Shown: positions 43,996 to 64,000, counted from the first letter of the stretch. The stretch is DNA of 64,000 nucleotides from Micractinium sp. NFX-FRZ (GCA_029339195.1 JAPTJF010000038.1:62001-126000), one strand, 5' to 3'. Notes: generated by a model not told the origin, from the sequence alone. Made by a program: numbers and translations.

Positions 43996-44929
43996 TGCCG
44001 TTTGACGTGAGGCCTAGAGGCCGTCCAGCGGCGCCCGAACCATCACCACTCTCCGGCCGACTGCTGGCACCAGCCTGCAGCAGGAAACGTCGGCGCGCGC
44101 TATTAGGTTTTAGCATATACTTGTAATCAAATGGCAGCGTCCGCTGGCCCAAAGCGGCACCCGCACCTTGCTCTTTTGTTTGCTTTTTCGCTAGCCTTGG
44201 GCGGGAGGCCAACGGAGGAAGTGTCAACTTGGAAGCACCCAATTGGGTCTACGAGTACGCCAGAACAAGCAGGGCCCACTTTTTTTTGAGTGGGGTGGCA
44301 GCGCTGAGCTGGCGGGCGGTGACATCCGCCTGTTAGTGCAAAGACTTACCTTGCGCCACTTCGCCACTTCTAAGCGGCAGGGATGGTCCCCACACCCTGT
44401 GGCATCCATGTGTGGCGGGAATCCCTGCCTCCAGCAGCGGCGCTGGTCCAGGACGTCAACAATTGCTCCCCGAAGCGATGTTTGTGCGGCGCTGGGAATG
44501 CGGGCAAACGTCAAGCTTGTGTGTCGTTGTTAAACACAGCAGTGCAGTGTGGGGAATGGCTTACCTATACATGGCACTTTACGCCTGTTGCCACCCAACC
44601 ACTGCGCTGGGTGGGGTGAGACATAGTTCGGTTGGCCCGGAGGATGCCAAACGGCGTATGTTGCTCAAACCGCTTTCAAGGCTGACGCCCCCGAATGGAA
44701 GATCGATAAACACTGCTCCTAGTTGTTGTGCCAGCTTGATACATGACAGAGTTGACCAGGGAGTGTCAATTGGCGGGTGGAACCCCGCGTCGCCGCTGGG
44801 CATGCTGAGCAAAAGTCCCGGGCGTCCAAATTTACCCGACGGCAGCTAAGTCTCGCTTTCTTGGACCGCCATTTCATTTCAGTAAGCACATTTCAGTCTC
44901 CCTCACAGTGGCGGACGGCGCAACGCAAC
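43996..44929. other. Divergent 5' region between the AT-hook-like and PAN-domain genes
   Basis: Both genes start outward from this 934-bp stretch, so it should contain both promoters. It is less GC-rich than its surroundings and holds a T9 run near 44280. No firm promoter element or exon is seen. Confidence 0.6.
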
Positions 44930-47900
44930 ATGTGTTGCCGCCCACCAAGGGCCGCTCGAACGGCCGTTTCCGTTCACGTGATCTTGATCGCGAGTCTGGT
45001 AGTAGCCGTGCCAGCCTTCCCCGACGCCGCCAACGCGGGTAAGCAGGGGACCGGGCCGGGTGTCTGGTCGAGTCTCTGGGTCGAGTTGCCTGGCGGCGGC
45101 GGGCGCCTGGGGCTGGCCTGGGGCCTCGCTGGCGTTGCGCACGCCCCCTGCTGCCACCCAGTGTCACAAAGACACCTCACTGTCATGTGTGTACCCCACT
45201 GGTCCACAGGCGCCCCAACACCTTCTCTCACTCCCACTTCCGCGTCTGCACCCGAGACGGGCGCCGCGGCGGCTGCTTCGTTGGACGCAACCCCTGTTGT
45301 TGTCTCGGCATCAGCGTACGCGCAGGAGTGCGGCGCTGTGTATGCTGACACGGCACCGGGCATTGTTGCGCCCCCGACAGGGATGACAATAGCGATGTCA
45401 CCCCAGGACTGCTGCCAGCAATGCCGGTCTGCCAGCTGGGGGTGTCTGAGCTGGTGAGTGGAGCAGGCAGCAGGGGCGGCGCTGCACGCACCCGGTGCGC
45501 GCAAGGCCAGCCTCCTCCTGTGCTCTGCCACAGCCGTGTCATGTTACATCGCGGCCTGTGCCCTGCATGCAGCCGAGCCAGTGCAGTGCCGCGGGACGCC
45601 TGCGGCACTGTACTGCTCACTGGGCAATGTCGTGAGCCGTCCCTGCCATAGGGGGCTTCCCGGCTGCTGCCTGGTCATGCTGTGCATACACAGCATGCCC
45701 TGCGTTGCCACTGCACCGCTGCAGGACCTGGTCTAACAACATGGACTGCAGGCAGTGGTCCTCACAACTGCCTGCCTCGTCACTGCAACCCTATGCCGGC
45801 TACGTTACTGGCCTGCGCTCCGCCCCGATGGTCGCACCTCCTCCTCCTCCGGTTGCATGCACGTTTGAACAGAACACTTTCTTCAACCCAGAAAGGAGCT
45901 CCTATGGGACGGTGTCCAACGTGGCATCCAAGGAGACCTGCTGCCAGCTGTGCGCTGCCGACTATGCTGAGGACGCTACCCGCTGCTCCGCCTGGTGAGC
46001 CACTGCCTTGCAATGGCATGGCCTCACAGTCCCCTGCAGCTCTCACTGGCAGTGGGGCTGCATGCGGGCGCCCAAATGCATCTGTCGTGCGGTCGTGCAT
46101 GGGGGCTGGTTCCGGGGTCCTGCCCGGGCTGGCCTGTTTTGCCTGCTGAGCTGCTGCTCGCGATGGCCTGCAGAGCTGCCTGCTGGGCTGCTGCTTGCGT
46201 TGGCCTGCTGCTTTGCCGGTTGAGCTGCCTGCGGAGTGGCTGCTTGCTCTGGCTTGCATGTTCTGCTTCCTTTTGCACTATCAACGGCCGCAATCACGTG
46301 ACTGTGCATGGCCGGCCGGCCCCGTGCATGCGCCCCAATCCTGCTGGCCCAGCCGCCTCAGCTCACTGGGCCAGAAGGTGAGCGGGCACCTTTGAGACGT
46401 CGCCGCCGTGCCAGTAGTAGCGCACCAGCCGACTGGCGTCTATCAACTGCACTGTTGCCCCTCACGTGCCCCTGACTGGCAGGTCCTGGGTTGCCGATAT
46501 TCCTGCCGGCTGGTCCGTTCCGAGGATGACGCTGGAGCGGAGCACATGCTACAAGTTCCCTGCTGTGGGCTGGACGCGTGTCAGCAGCCCGGCTGGCGCC
46601 GTCGTGAGCGGCCTGGCCACTGGCTTCCCTCCCCCACGCCTCCCAAACGCCACGGATGTCGTCCCGGAGAGCTCCCGAGGCTACTATAAGGTGAGGCGCA
46701 GCCCTGAGCGCCGCAGCTGTGCTTCAGGCTGTGCGGAACAGCTGGCCTGAATGTGCAGCTGTCCCGCGGCCAGCTGGCCCGCTGTCCCGTACAGCCTGAA
46801 TGTGCAGCTGGCACGCAGCCCACAAACGGGACGGGCCCTTCCACCAGAGGGGAATCACACACCACACACGCCAGCACACGCCACGCACGCCATGCACACC
46901 ACGCATTCCAGACAAGTCGTCAAACCGCCCGTGCACTTGCCACATTTGCGACCTGGCTCTGCCTCGCCCCCCTGCAGGTGCGCCTTGTCCTGCGCGTGAC
47001 GGGCGTGCCTGCCGCCACGCTGGCCTCCCCCCAAGGACAGCTTGCCCTGCGTGTGTCCCTGACCAAGAGCACGCGCCTGTGGGGGGCCTCCAACGGGGTA
47101 TCTGGGGATTCATACGAGCTGGTGGCAGTGACGTCGATGGCAGCCAGCAACAGCCCGCCTGGCAGCCAGCTGGCGGGCGTGGAGGTCTACACCAAAGGCA
47201 AGCGCGCACGCACACCTCCAGGGGCTCCGCTGCTCCTGGCGCCCCAGGCTGTTGTTGAGTAGCTCTGAAGCCCCGCTGTTCTTGGCTGCCATGGTCGGGG
47301 CACGCCCGTGCCGGGTGGCGAATCCGTTGCTCTGCCGGACCCCCCCAGCACGGAAGGCCATGAGTAGCAAGCTACCCAGCACCCTCGCGCTTAGTCAGGC
47401 CCCCCCCCCCCCTCCCGCACCCCCCAACAACTGTGCGCAGGCAAGGACAAGAGCGCCTCTCTCACCCAGGCCCAGAATGCAGTGCGCACCATCAGCGATT
47501 CTAGCTGGCTCACGGCGCTCCACACCCACCTGGCTGCCTACCTGGCGGTGCCGCCCAGCGTGCTCAGCGTGGCGCTGAAGGACGGACCCACAGTGGATCC
47601 CAGGCCGGCGCCGCCCTCCTCCTCCAGTCCCGCCCGCAGAAAGTTTTGGCTGGGTGAGGAGGGAATCGGTGGGGAGGGAACACCGAGGGGGCTTTGCATC
47701 AGGCCGTGCGCAGCCACATTCCTGACGATGCGATGTGCCCGCCCGCCTTCCTCCTGCTGACATTTGATTGCAGAGCAGCCACCAGCATGGCCTCACCACC
47801 TGGAGGCCCTTCCCCTCCCCTCATAAATCCTCCCCTCCCCTGTCTTGCAGCTGCTGCAATGTGTGCGTGCTTAGCTTCCCAGTGCCCATCATGTTCAAAT

Positions 47901-48578
47901 CCCCCCGCCCCTCCAAACCCACTCTGACAATGCTGGAAACCCTTCCCCTGCCCTGCCCTGCCCTCCCCTCCCGCGCCCCCTTCCCATGCAGTGCCAGTCA
48001 TCATCGTGAGCGTGTTTGCCGGCGTGGTCCTCCTCATTTTCGCCTACCTGTACCTCAAGAGCCCCGCGCTGGCCTGGCAGTTCCTGCGCAACCTGGCCTT
48101 CTTCCTGTGCGCAAGGCGCCGCCGGCACTACCACGTCCACCACTACAACACGCAGTACGCCAACGCGGCAGCGCAGCCTACCACAGCACCTATACCGGTC
48201 TCCTTCGTGGGCGCGACTGTTGGGCAGGGGTCGCCGCCCTCGGCGCTGCTCCCGGCAGCAGTGGATTACAAGCCGCCTGCCGGATACCCCATGCCAGGCG
48301 ATGGCCACCCGCCAGCTGGCAGCTTCTCTATCCAGGCATCTGCCATTGGCTACCCCGCCGCACCAGCAGTACCAGCTGCCGCCTACCCCGCATCGGCTGC
48401 GTCAGCAGCCAGCTACCCTGTGCCAACCGCCGACTACCCGCCGCCCACTGCCGACCTCCCAACGCCAGCGCCAGCTGCCAGCAGCGCCGCCGGCCAGCTG
48501 TCCGCAGCGCCCCCGCAGACACCCACTGCTGCTAGCCCTGTGGGCGCCCATCCCTCATCCTTGTACCCCAAGGTATAG
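44930..48578 (+). CDS. Type I membrane protein with PAN/apple-like cysteine modules
   Basis: Seven phase-consistent exons (44930-45038, 45210-45453, 45725-45994, 46493-46690, 46978-47197, 47441-47654, 47992-48578) give 613 aa. A signal peptide (VHVILIASLVVAVPAF) is followed by two modules with the PAN/apple spacing: MSPQDCCQQCRSASWGCLSW and VASKETCCQLCAADYAEDA, ending in RCSAW. Next comes an extracellular region with a Ser/Pro stalk. One transmembrane helix (VIIVSVFAGVVLLIFAYLYL) leads into a basic stop-transfer (CARRRRHYH) and a cytosolic tail of about 145 aa rich in Pro/Ala/Tyr (YPAAPAVPAAAYPAS, YPVPTADYPPP). PAN domains bind proteins or sugars, so a cell-surface or wall-contact role is inferred. 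The intron after 47197 begins GCAAGC; read-through instead would end the protein at 47262 without the membrane helix. An upstream in-frame ATG (44777) was not chosen because it would bury the signal peptide. Confidence 0.8.
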
Positions 48579-49015
48579 CCAGGCTCTGACACCGATGTGC
48601 AGGCTGGCGCGGGGGCTGCCAAGCTTGTGTGACCAGTGACCAAGGCTAGACCTGCCTGTGCGAGCATGCATGCCTGAAAAGGCAGCCGGGTGGTGCACTT
48701 GGTGCGGAACTTGTTTCTGCCGCTGCAAGCACACGGCTCAACTGCTCTTCGATGGTCATTGTCGGAACACACTTGATGCACTGACCAGATGATTAAGATG
48801 AGGCACGAAAGATGTAGGAAAGGTACCAATAAACATTGACCGCGGGGGGGGGGGTGATTAACACTCTGTACCCAACAGCAGTGAAGAGGAGATGGACGGC
48901 CGAGCAAACTGGAGTGAAGGAACAAACAACAAAAGCTGCGGAGCGTAGTATCACGATCGCCCCGCTGCGGTCCACGGGCCCCAAGACGCGTGCACTGCTG
49001 GCAGAGCTGGCGCTC
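48579..49015. other. Convergent 3' region, PAN gene and YrhK-like gene
   Basis: It has a G10 run at about 48844 and no supported exon. I found no TGTAA on the plus strand here. Confidence 0.5.
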
Positions 49016-51983
49016 TCAGGGGTGCTGCGGGTTGGCCTGCTCCAGCAGCGTGGCCAGGGAGGAGATGAGGAAGCACAGCGCCCCGCCGAGGTTGCCCACC
49101 CCCAGGATCCACTGCTGCTGGGCCCAGCTGCAGGCAGGGGGCACAGCAGGGAGGTGCGGGTGGGATGTTGCGGCAGGCTCCCCTGGTGGCAGGGGCAGGC
49201 ATGCAAGCTGGAGAGGTCTGAAGCGCAGGCAACCGGCATGGGCGCATGTTGAAGAACAGCATGCCGCAGCACAGGATGCTGCACCACAGCACACGGCAGC
49301 ACAGCACATCCCCTCCGTGCCCCCCTGCCCACCTGAAGCTTGTGGCGTAGCCTGCCGCGCCGCCGATGAGGAAGCCGGCGGACCCGTAGAAGTTCCAGAA
49401 TGCGGCGTGCCAGCTGACGGAGTGCAGGTCTGCCCGGCGGCTGGGCACCAGGCCGCGCCACCCGCTGCCAGTGGCCTCCCAGCAGAAGAGCAGCGCCGAT
49501 GCTGGGGCGGACAGGGATGGGGGGGAGGTCAAACCAAGTGCGTTCAACAGAGGAGGGCGGGGAGCAGGGGAAGCGGGGGGAGAGCGCGGCCAGCCAGCCT
49601 GGGACCTGGGCTGCACGCAAGCTAAGGGGCGCGCATGCGGCTGCAGCCAGGTTGCTTTAGTGCGGGGAGGCCTGTCAAGTCAATTAATCAACTGCATTTC
49701 CGGTCCACAAGTGGTGAAGAGGCGGTCGCCTGCGCAAGCGCCCAGCAGCTCTCAACCATCCCTGCTGCCCACCCATGGCCAACCCCGCTTTGCCCGCTCA
49801 CCCGTGAAGGCGGCGCCTCCGTAAGTGAACCCAAAATTCACCCCCCAGTCGTGCACGCTTGGCTGCACCATGCCGGGTGTGAGGGGCGCAAGGGGGCAGC
49901 GTGGGTGAGCAGCGGGGCCCAAGATGCTTGCTGCTGCCTGTGCTGGTTGTGCCGCACAGCACGCCTGTGCCTGTGAACGTTTGCACGTCCACGCGCCTGC
50001 CCCTTGCTGCACTTCTGTAGCTGCCTGATTTGAGCGCCCCTGCCCTCCCTGTCTGCCCAGGGGGTGCCAATGGGCCACGGCCTGAGCTCACCGGCAGATC
50101 TGTTGCCATGCTGGCGAGGTATGTGGCTGTGGCAATGTTGAAGCCCTGCAGGGAGGCAAGGCGGGGAGGGTGGGCGGTGTGGCAGGTGAGGGCAGCACAG
50201 CAGCGCCAGCAGCTGGTGGCAGACGAGGGAGAGGGCCACGCCAAGTGCGCCGCACAAGCGGGCATGCCCACACAGCATGTGTGCCACACATTACGCATGC
50301 CACCAGTTGGCAGCGGCAGCAGCGGCTCATCGTTGTCCCGACAGCAACAGGAGGCTGCAACGACAGCGGCTGCAGCACCCTAAATGCCGGTCCTGCGCAA
50401 GGGCTGAGCAGTTGGCAGTTGGCACCTCTTGCAGGCCACCCACCAGCATGCCTGTGAATTGGACCATCACCGCCCACCACGTCACCGTCTGCAGGTCGTA
50501 AGACCTGGGCAGCAGCCGGTGCTTGCGAGGCTTCTGGCCCTGCCGCCCTCCCGCCACCCAGGCGCGCAGGCAGCGGCTGTAGTCCATGTGAGTGGTCTCC
50601 AGGATCTGAGGCGCAGCGTGACCACAGCACAGCACAGCACAGCACAGCACGACGTGGCACGAGTGTATCAGTGGCAGGAGGCAGCCAACGGCAGGGTGGC
50701 GGTTGCCGGCGGGCTAGGGCCAGCAGGATGAGCGATCGCCAAGCCATGCCCCCCTGCGCGCCATCTTGCTCAACAGCCAATTATCCGGCTCCCCCCTCAG
50801 CCACCCACCCCACCACCCCACACCCTGCCCCCGCCCCCGCCCCCACCCTGCCCACCCTGCCCCATTCGATACCACAACCTCGTGGCCTTCACATCCTTCC
50901 TTTCACTTCCCACCCTGCCCCACCCCACCCTGCCCATCCCACTCAACCCAGCCCACCTGCAGTATGCCCCCCGTGAAGAAGCAGAGGTTGGCGGCAACCA
51001 CGTTAGGCCACGCTACGAGGCGGGCGGTGGGGGAGGTGATGCCTGGAGGTTCCGCCGCCGGGTCCCCCACCGCGCTCACCTCCCCCGCCACGCCGCTCAC
51101 CACAAAGAGAATGCTGCCCAGGGTGAAGGCGACAGCCACCCACCAGTTCAGGTTGCGCCACCAGCGGCGCACATCGGCCCACCCCAGCCAGTCGATGGGG
51201 GGCGGGGGAGAGGTGCAGTGCGCAGGCTGTGCCACCCGCTTGCGGTGGCGCCGTGCCAGCCAGAGGAACGCACGCCCTTCGTGGTCGATGCCTGCAGAAG
51301 AGGGGTGGTGAGGGAGGGTGGCCAGGAGGTTGGGTGCTGGGCGGTGACGGCAGCAGGTGGGCATGCAGCACAACCCGGCAAGAAGGCTCAGGAGCGAGGC
51401 TGGGATCTGGTGCAGTGGGCAGTGTGCAGCCAGTCCTCAAGCAGCGCGCCCAGCATACACTCGCAGCGCACCGTGCACTGCAGCAAGTAGCGTGGGCAGG
51501 CCGGCGCAGCACAGCTGGGGGCCGTGGTATGTGAGGCCCTGCCTGCAGGTGGCGGAAGGCAGGAGTGCCAGGGAGGGGAAGTCTGGTGAGGCTGAGCAGG
51601 GATGGATGGATGCCACGCAGGCATGGCCGTGTCTGTGAGCGTTCAGCGCTACACGCAGCCAGGGGCCTGCACCCCAGGCGCATGCATGCGGCACCACCGG
51701 CTGCAGTCCCACCTGCCCACCACATAGTGTGCCCCGCTCACCGGCAGTGGTCTGGCACTGCTTGGTCCTGGAACACGTCGTGCTCCCAGTAATGCCGCGG
51801 CTGCCATCCCTGCTGCCCTTGCTGCTTCGGCTGCTGCTGCTTCTGTTGCAGTGCATGGCTGCCGATGCCACCGTCAGACGCACTGCTGGCGGCGGCGGCG
51901 GCAGCGCCTGCGCAGGCGCCGGTGCGGCTGGCGCTACCCTTGTGTGGCGTGCTGCCGCCGCTCTCCAAATCGCTCACCTTCAT
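49016..51983 (-). CDS. Multi-pass integral membrane protein, YrhK-like
   Basis: Eight phase-consistent exons (51742-51983, 51472-51542, 50957-51291, 50426-50605, 50092-50145, 49802-49862, 49333-49501, 49016-49127) give 407 aa. The N-terminal 80 aa are polar (MKVSDLESGGSTPHKGS, then Gln-rich). Hydrophobic spans follow: WWVAVAFTLGSILFVVSGVA, VVAANLCFFTGGILQILE, VTWWAVMVQFTGMLVGGLQ, FNIATATYLASM, AFWNFYGSAGFLIGGAAGY and WILGVGNLGGALCFLISSLA. The paired pattern 'W...GS-LF--SG' then 'N---A-LCF--GG-L--LE', seen near both ends, resembles the YrhK-type membrane module of fungal and bacterial proteins. That assignment is from pattern memory and is tentative. Substrate and organelle are unknown; no N-terminal signal is seen. 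Confidence 0.75.
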
Positions 51984-53266
51984 GAGGCTGCTTGACTGCG
52001 GATTTTTGCCACCGGGTTGTGTACCAAACTTATGCCGGACCTGCCAAGCGGGCGGCACCCTCCTCGAACGCACACCTCTTGCACATGTTTTGTGCGTGTA
52101 ATGCGCTGGAGGAAGATTCATGCGGAGCTGGCGCCACGTCAGCAAGTGCTCACCGTCTGACGCATCCAACCCACCTTTTATTCCTGTCCCTTTGCATGAC
52201 TGGATCATCAGCTCAGCCTGTTGGTGCTCGAGTATAGCACCCCTTTCCAACAACCCACAGGCGCACGGGCACCTGTAAAAGCGAAAGCGCAGCACACCCA
52301 GAGGTCACCGACGCCCCAAGATTTGCAAGTGGCTGGGCGCCCTGCAGGGCAAGCAGGTTTGCAGCCCCTCCAATCAAGGTGGTGGCGCCCGCTCTCCATC
52401 ACACCCTCTCCCTCCCGCGTTCGGCAGCTGTCTACTCGGCTACTGCTCACCACTGCCTTGCCTCACACGGATCACTCACCCACTGCTCCCTCCGGACACC
52501 AACGGCGCTTGCATCAGCCTTCTAGGACAATTAGGTGTCAGCACCAACAATAACAACGGGCACAGATGGGGTAGGAAGCGAGCACACTACAGCCGGTGGG
52601 CGGTCACACGGCTGAAAACTGTAGGCAGGGCTGCCTGGCACAGAGAGCCAGGCGCCCCGCAACTTCAATGGAAAAACACGTTTGGGTTTGGTGCACAGCC
52701 AACGAAAGGCCCAGGAGGAGCCTGGGCACGGCAGCTTAGCAGCCCTGGTGCGGGCTCCAAGGCTGCAGCCAGGCTACAGGGCCGGTGAGACTCAGGAAGC
52801 ACCACAGGGGGTGCAGGAATTCCAGGATTCGAGGGGGATCTCACACAGGGGTGTCAGCTGGTGTGTGTGTGTCGGCAGGACCCGACTGCCAGTGTGGGCT
52901 GGCTAAAGAATGGACGCGCTGTGTCGACGTAAAGGGACACATGGGACGTGCGCATTGCGCGGAGTGGTGAGGGGGGGGGATTGCAAAGGCATGGCAGTGG
53001 GGATTGGAAGGAAAGCAAGGGAAGAACGGAGGGGCAGGTACGCAGTGCACGCTTTGAGCAGTTGGAGCGTCTCTCTCGGTTGTGGGGCTTTATGACGCTG
53101 GTGTAAGACAGCTCGTTCATTTGCGCTCAGGGGGCGAAGGCGGGCCAGGCAGGCGCTGATAAATGGATGCCGGCGCCAGCCAGGCCGCTCACACCTGGGG
53201 TGACATCAGTGGTCGCTTGCTCGCTCGCTCCTTGCATCAAAGTGGGGCTGGCCATGGGGGGCCCCT
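51984..53266. other. Intergenic region upstream of the YrhK-like gene and downstream of GDH
   Basis: Both flanking genes are on the minus strand. The stretch should contain the promoter of the membrane-protein gene and the 3' UTR of GDH. I see no supported exon. A short hairpin-like inverted pair (GGCTGCCTGG...CCAGGCGCC) lies near 52628-52655. Confidence 0.5.
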
Positions 53267-61129
<7,863 letters not shown>

Positions 61130-62045
61130 GCGGGGGCCATTTTTGCTTCGCTGAAGTTTTTGGTCCCGGCCTCCACCATCTTGCGCGTTCAGCGCCGCGC
61201 CAATGGGCACTTGCCAGCCCACCCACTTCATCTGGGCACTCGACACTCACCACCAGGGCCCTCCGGGCAGGGCCGGCGCGCTGCTGCCTGCGGTTGGAGA
61301 CGCTCCAGCCAGTCGAGCGGCATGCTGCAGTCTGCAGTGGTCAAAACGCAGCCGGTTTCAGCGAGCCGCCGTTTCAGAGCACGACGAGGCGAGTAAACGG
61401 CGGCGAAGAGCAAATGGCCAGCGGGGGCGGAGCCCAGCTCCGTTCCCGCCTCCTCGTAAGCAGAGCGGGCACCTGCATGGTGGTGGTTGCAGCCAGCGCC
61501 ATGGTGCCGAGTTTGGTGAGAACAGAAGACTACTCCTGCATGATCATGTGGGATGTGGGTAAAGTAAACCTCCCCCCGCACGTGGGCCCACGGGGTGGCC
61601 GCTCTCTTGAGCCAGCTGTCGGGAGCAGAGAAGCCGAAGATTATATGAGATACATATCTGCAGGGAATCAGATCAATCGATCGCCAAATCGACGCACAAG
61701 GCGTGGAGAGCCTTCCGACCGTGGCAGAACCCCGTGTCAAGCAGGAGCGATCGCCGCCGCTGCCGCCGCCGCCGTGCGCCTGTTCGCGCCTGAACCGCCG
61801 CCGTGCAGCGTTTACAGAGGGCTGCTGTATTGTGCATGTGCATGTAACTTTCATGAATGGCAGATGTTGGTACAGTACAGGCCTGAGGCAAGCAAGGGTG
61901 TCCTGGCTGGCGAGGGGCTGACATGTAGAAGAACGCGCGTGGCGACTGCTGGCGCCGGCTCCAGAACGCCCGGCTTCCGCCGTGCCCGTGCTGCTGGCTG
62001 GCTGCCAGCCAGACCCACAAGCAGGGGCTCGCTTCAGGGCCTCCC
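61130..62045. other. GDH promoter region and RPN1 3' flank
   Basis: Both neighbours are on the minus strand, so this stretch holds the GDH upstream region and the RPN1 3' UTR. Open frames here have no family motifs or splice support. TTACA at 61812-61816 is a likely RPN1 poly(A) signal. Confidence 0.55.
61812..61816 (-). terminator. TGTAA polyadenylation signal, RPN1 gene
   Basis: TGTAA on the minus strand lies about 230 nt past the RPN1 stop codon, a normal 3' UTR distance. Confidence 0.55.
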
Positions 62046-63977
62046 TCACTCGTGCATCTCCACATAGTCTGGGTTCTCTCTGAGGATGACCACGCCCTCC
62101 AGAGTGCTGCTGGCTGCAGGAGGGGGCAGGGGGTGCGGGGGCGGCGGCAGGGGGTGCGGGGGGGGCGGCAGGGGTGGGGGTCGGCACCAGAACGGCCCAC
62201 TAGTGGTGCGCACGTCGGGCACGCACGTTCAGACAGCCTCAGGCAGGACGCCCAGCCTGTTACGCACGCCCTCTGCCCCCTGTCTGGCGCGCGCCCATCC
62301 AATCGTCCTTAGCACGGGCGGCATCACCCCCGCCCTCGCAGCAACCCAGCCCGCCCACCCTCCCACGCCCTGGGCCCCCCTTACCAGGGATGTACTTTTC
62401 TGTGCCCAGCTCCGCGCGCTCGCCCACCGACAGCAGCACGGGGGTGGTGTGCGTCTGGAAGCCGGTGATTGTCTTGGGGCGCCCCGCCTGCGCCACCGTG
62501 TCCACCGCCTGCCCCACGCGCACCGGCACGGGCAGCATCTGCCCCGCCTCGTCCACTGCAGCCCGGGTGCGTGATGGGGTAGGGAAGGGGGGCGGGGAGA
62601 CGAGGGAGCGCAAGCGCAAGCAAGAGTGAGATGTCATGCGGTGCGCGTGTGGGGCAGCGGGGCTCAGGCAAGGGAGTGCAGGCGGGTGGGAGCCCTGTGC
62701 TAGCGCGAAGGCATGACTGAGCCACAGGGGCCAAAAATGCAGGATGCCGGATGGTGCAGGCAGCAGCTACTGGCGGCATGGAGGTGGGGTGGGGGCGCGC
62801 TGCGCCAACAGCGGGCTCAGTTTCGGGTGTCAACATGCCGCTGCTCCCCAGCCCCCCGGCCTCGTTGGGCGGCGGGGGGCGGCACAGCTGTGTCTGATAA
62901 GATCAAGTTTTCCCCTTGAGGGGCATCCCTGCCCGCTGCGCAGCGCGCCACCGGTGCAGCCAGCCATGTGCAGGCGCGTGCAAGCATGTGGCTGGCAGGC
63001 AGACAGGCAGGCAGGGCAGGTCCGGAAGCAGGCAAGCCATGCATGCGCACCCTTTCCCAGCCCAACTTCCCCAGCCCAAACCCAACCTCCACCTGGGCAA
63101 CACCCATGCCAAGTGTGCCATACTCCAGCCCTCTCCCCAACAGCCAAACCCGTTGGCCCTCGAGCCCAGCGCTCCTGCCTGTGCCCGCAGTGCCCCCACA
63201 CGATGCGCCATCCACCCACCCACTGCCCACCACCCACCCACCGGTCATGAGCATGCGCGGCTTCATTGCGGGGGTGAGGCAGTACAGCAGGTAGTGCTGC
63301 TTGCCCGCCAGCGTCGCCTTCATGTCCAGCCCGCCCGCCACCAGCACAGTCAGGATGCCCGCCAGCGCGGTGCCTGCAGGGGGAAGGCGGGAGGCGGTGC
63401 GTGCACGCGTTGAGACGGAGCGGGGTGCATGTAGGAGAGGCGTGCGGGCGGGGGGGCGGAGCATGCTTGCGGTGGGACGGGGCAGGATGCCTTGCAAAGT
63501 GGCGTGGTGCGACACCACGTGATGCCGGCCCCGCGGCACACCCGCCTGCTCTCCAAGCACGGTGCTTGCCAACAAGCTGCCTGCCGGCCTGTCTGCCGCC
63601 CTGTCCCACCCACCGTTGAGGAGCATGTGGTCGGAGTGGTATGGGCTGAGGGTGAGCAGGCCCTTGCCCATGTGCACCAGACCCTGCAGCCACCAACAAT
63701 CAGGGGGAAGAGATGAGGCATGCTAAAATTCAACCAACCTGGACACCAGGGGGCCAGGCGAAAGGGGGGCATACGCGAGGGGCAAGTGACATGCTTCCCC
63801 TTCCCGAGGTGCTGACAGCGCGACCAAAGTAAACCAACACCCGCAGTGCCCCTCCCCGGTGCACTTGAACACCCCCCCACCCCCCACCGGTCACCCACCT
63901 GCGCCACGCGGACCAGGAAGAGCAGGGATGGCTCTTTGTAGTAGTAGGAGCTCAGGTTGCGCAGGATGCCCGCCAGC
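62046..63977 (-). CDS. RPN1: 26S proteasome regulatory subunit RPN1 (PSMD2), C-terminal part
   Basis: Five exons join in phase: 63899-63977, 63614-63683, 63242-63373, 62395-62555 and 62046-62113; the 5' part of the gene lies beyond the window. RPN1 is the large base subunit of the 19S regulatory particle that docks ubiquitin and ubiquitin-like shuttle factors. The reading has [100 protein letters not shown] and [12 protein letters not shown], all highly typical of the C-terminal end of RPN1. The stop TGA is at 62046-62048. Nothing unusual is seen in this part. Confidence 0.95.
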
Positions 63978-64000
63978 CTGGACGCGGGGGAGGGGAGCGG

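Noticed and set aside
44777..44929. Upstream in-frame ATG extending the PAN protein by 51 aa
   Set aside because: The extension would place the signal peptide inside the protein. The ATG at 44930 puts it at the N-terminus.
61228..62187. 319-codon minus-strand open frame between GDH and RPN1
   Set aside because: It has no recognisable motif and overlaps the last RPN1 exon in another frame. It is likely a chance open frame in GC-rich DNA.

Overview
The window is nuclear DNA of a GC-rich green alga, most likely a Chlorella-type trebouxiophyte. The evidence is dense short introns with strong GT(GC)...CAG borders, Ala/Gln/Gly/Pro-rich low-complexity proteins, TGTAA polyadenylation signals, and a plant-type (TTTAGGG) telomere tract. 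I found no rRNA, tRNA, CRISPR array, prokaryotic operon or transposase gene. Gene models below were built by joining exons whose reading phases agree.

Layout, left to right. (1) 1-4.9 kb: the 3' half of a subtilisin-like (S8) serine protease gene, followed by a tandem second copy of the same exons. About 1.77 kb is almost base-identical between the copies, introns included. A decayed third unit follows, and a 10-N assembly gap lies in copy 1. (2) 5.5-6.8 kb (-): a small multi-pass membrane protein. (3) 8.5-11.0 kb (-): a 473-aa, probably plastid-targeted protein with a CBM20 starch-binding domain, a coiled coil and one membrane segment. (4) 11.8-19.4 kb (+): a 19-exon, 1098-aa PIF1-type helicase with a large Gln/Ala-rich insert and a ubiquitin-like-looking C-terminus. 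(5) 20.1-25.2 kb (+): a 15-exon, 621-aa membrane-anchored leucine-rich-repeat protein. (6) 25.9-36.9 kb (+): a 28-exon, 1291-aa DIS3L2/SOV-type 3'-5' exoribonuclease. (7) 37.8-44.0 kb (-): a 1647-aa, low-complexity, AT-hook-like protein of unknown function. (8) 44.9-48.6 kb (+): a 613-aa type I membrane protein with PAN/apple-like cysteine modules. (9) 49.0-52.0 kb (-): a 407-aa multi-pass membrane protein, YrhK-like. (10) 53.3-61.1 kb (-): a 21-exon, 548-aa NADP-type glutamate dehydrogenase. (11) 62.0-64.0 kb (-): the 3' end of the 26S proteasome subunit RPN1, running off the window.

The genes do not form one pathway; they cover RNA decay, DNA unwinding, nitrogen and starch metabolism, and protein turnover. 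The most interesting pattern is structural. At four intron/exon borders in three genes, a splice site plus 20-40 nt of adjoining exon is tandemly repeated inside the intron. At least eight introns use GC-AG borders. A three-unit telomere tract with flanking direct repeats sits inside a glutamate dehydrogenase intron. Together these look like traces of break repair and duplication shaping introns in this genome.
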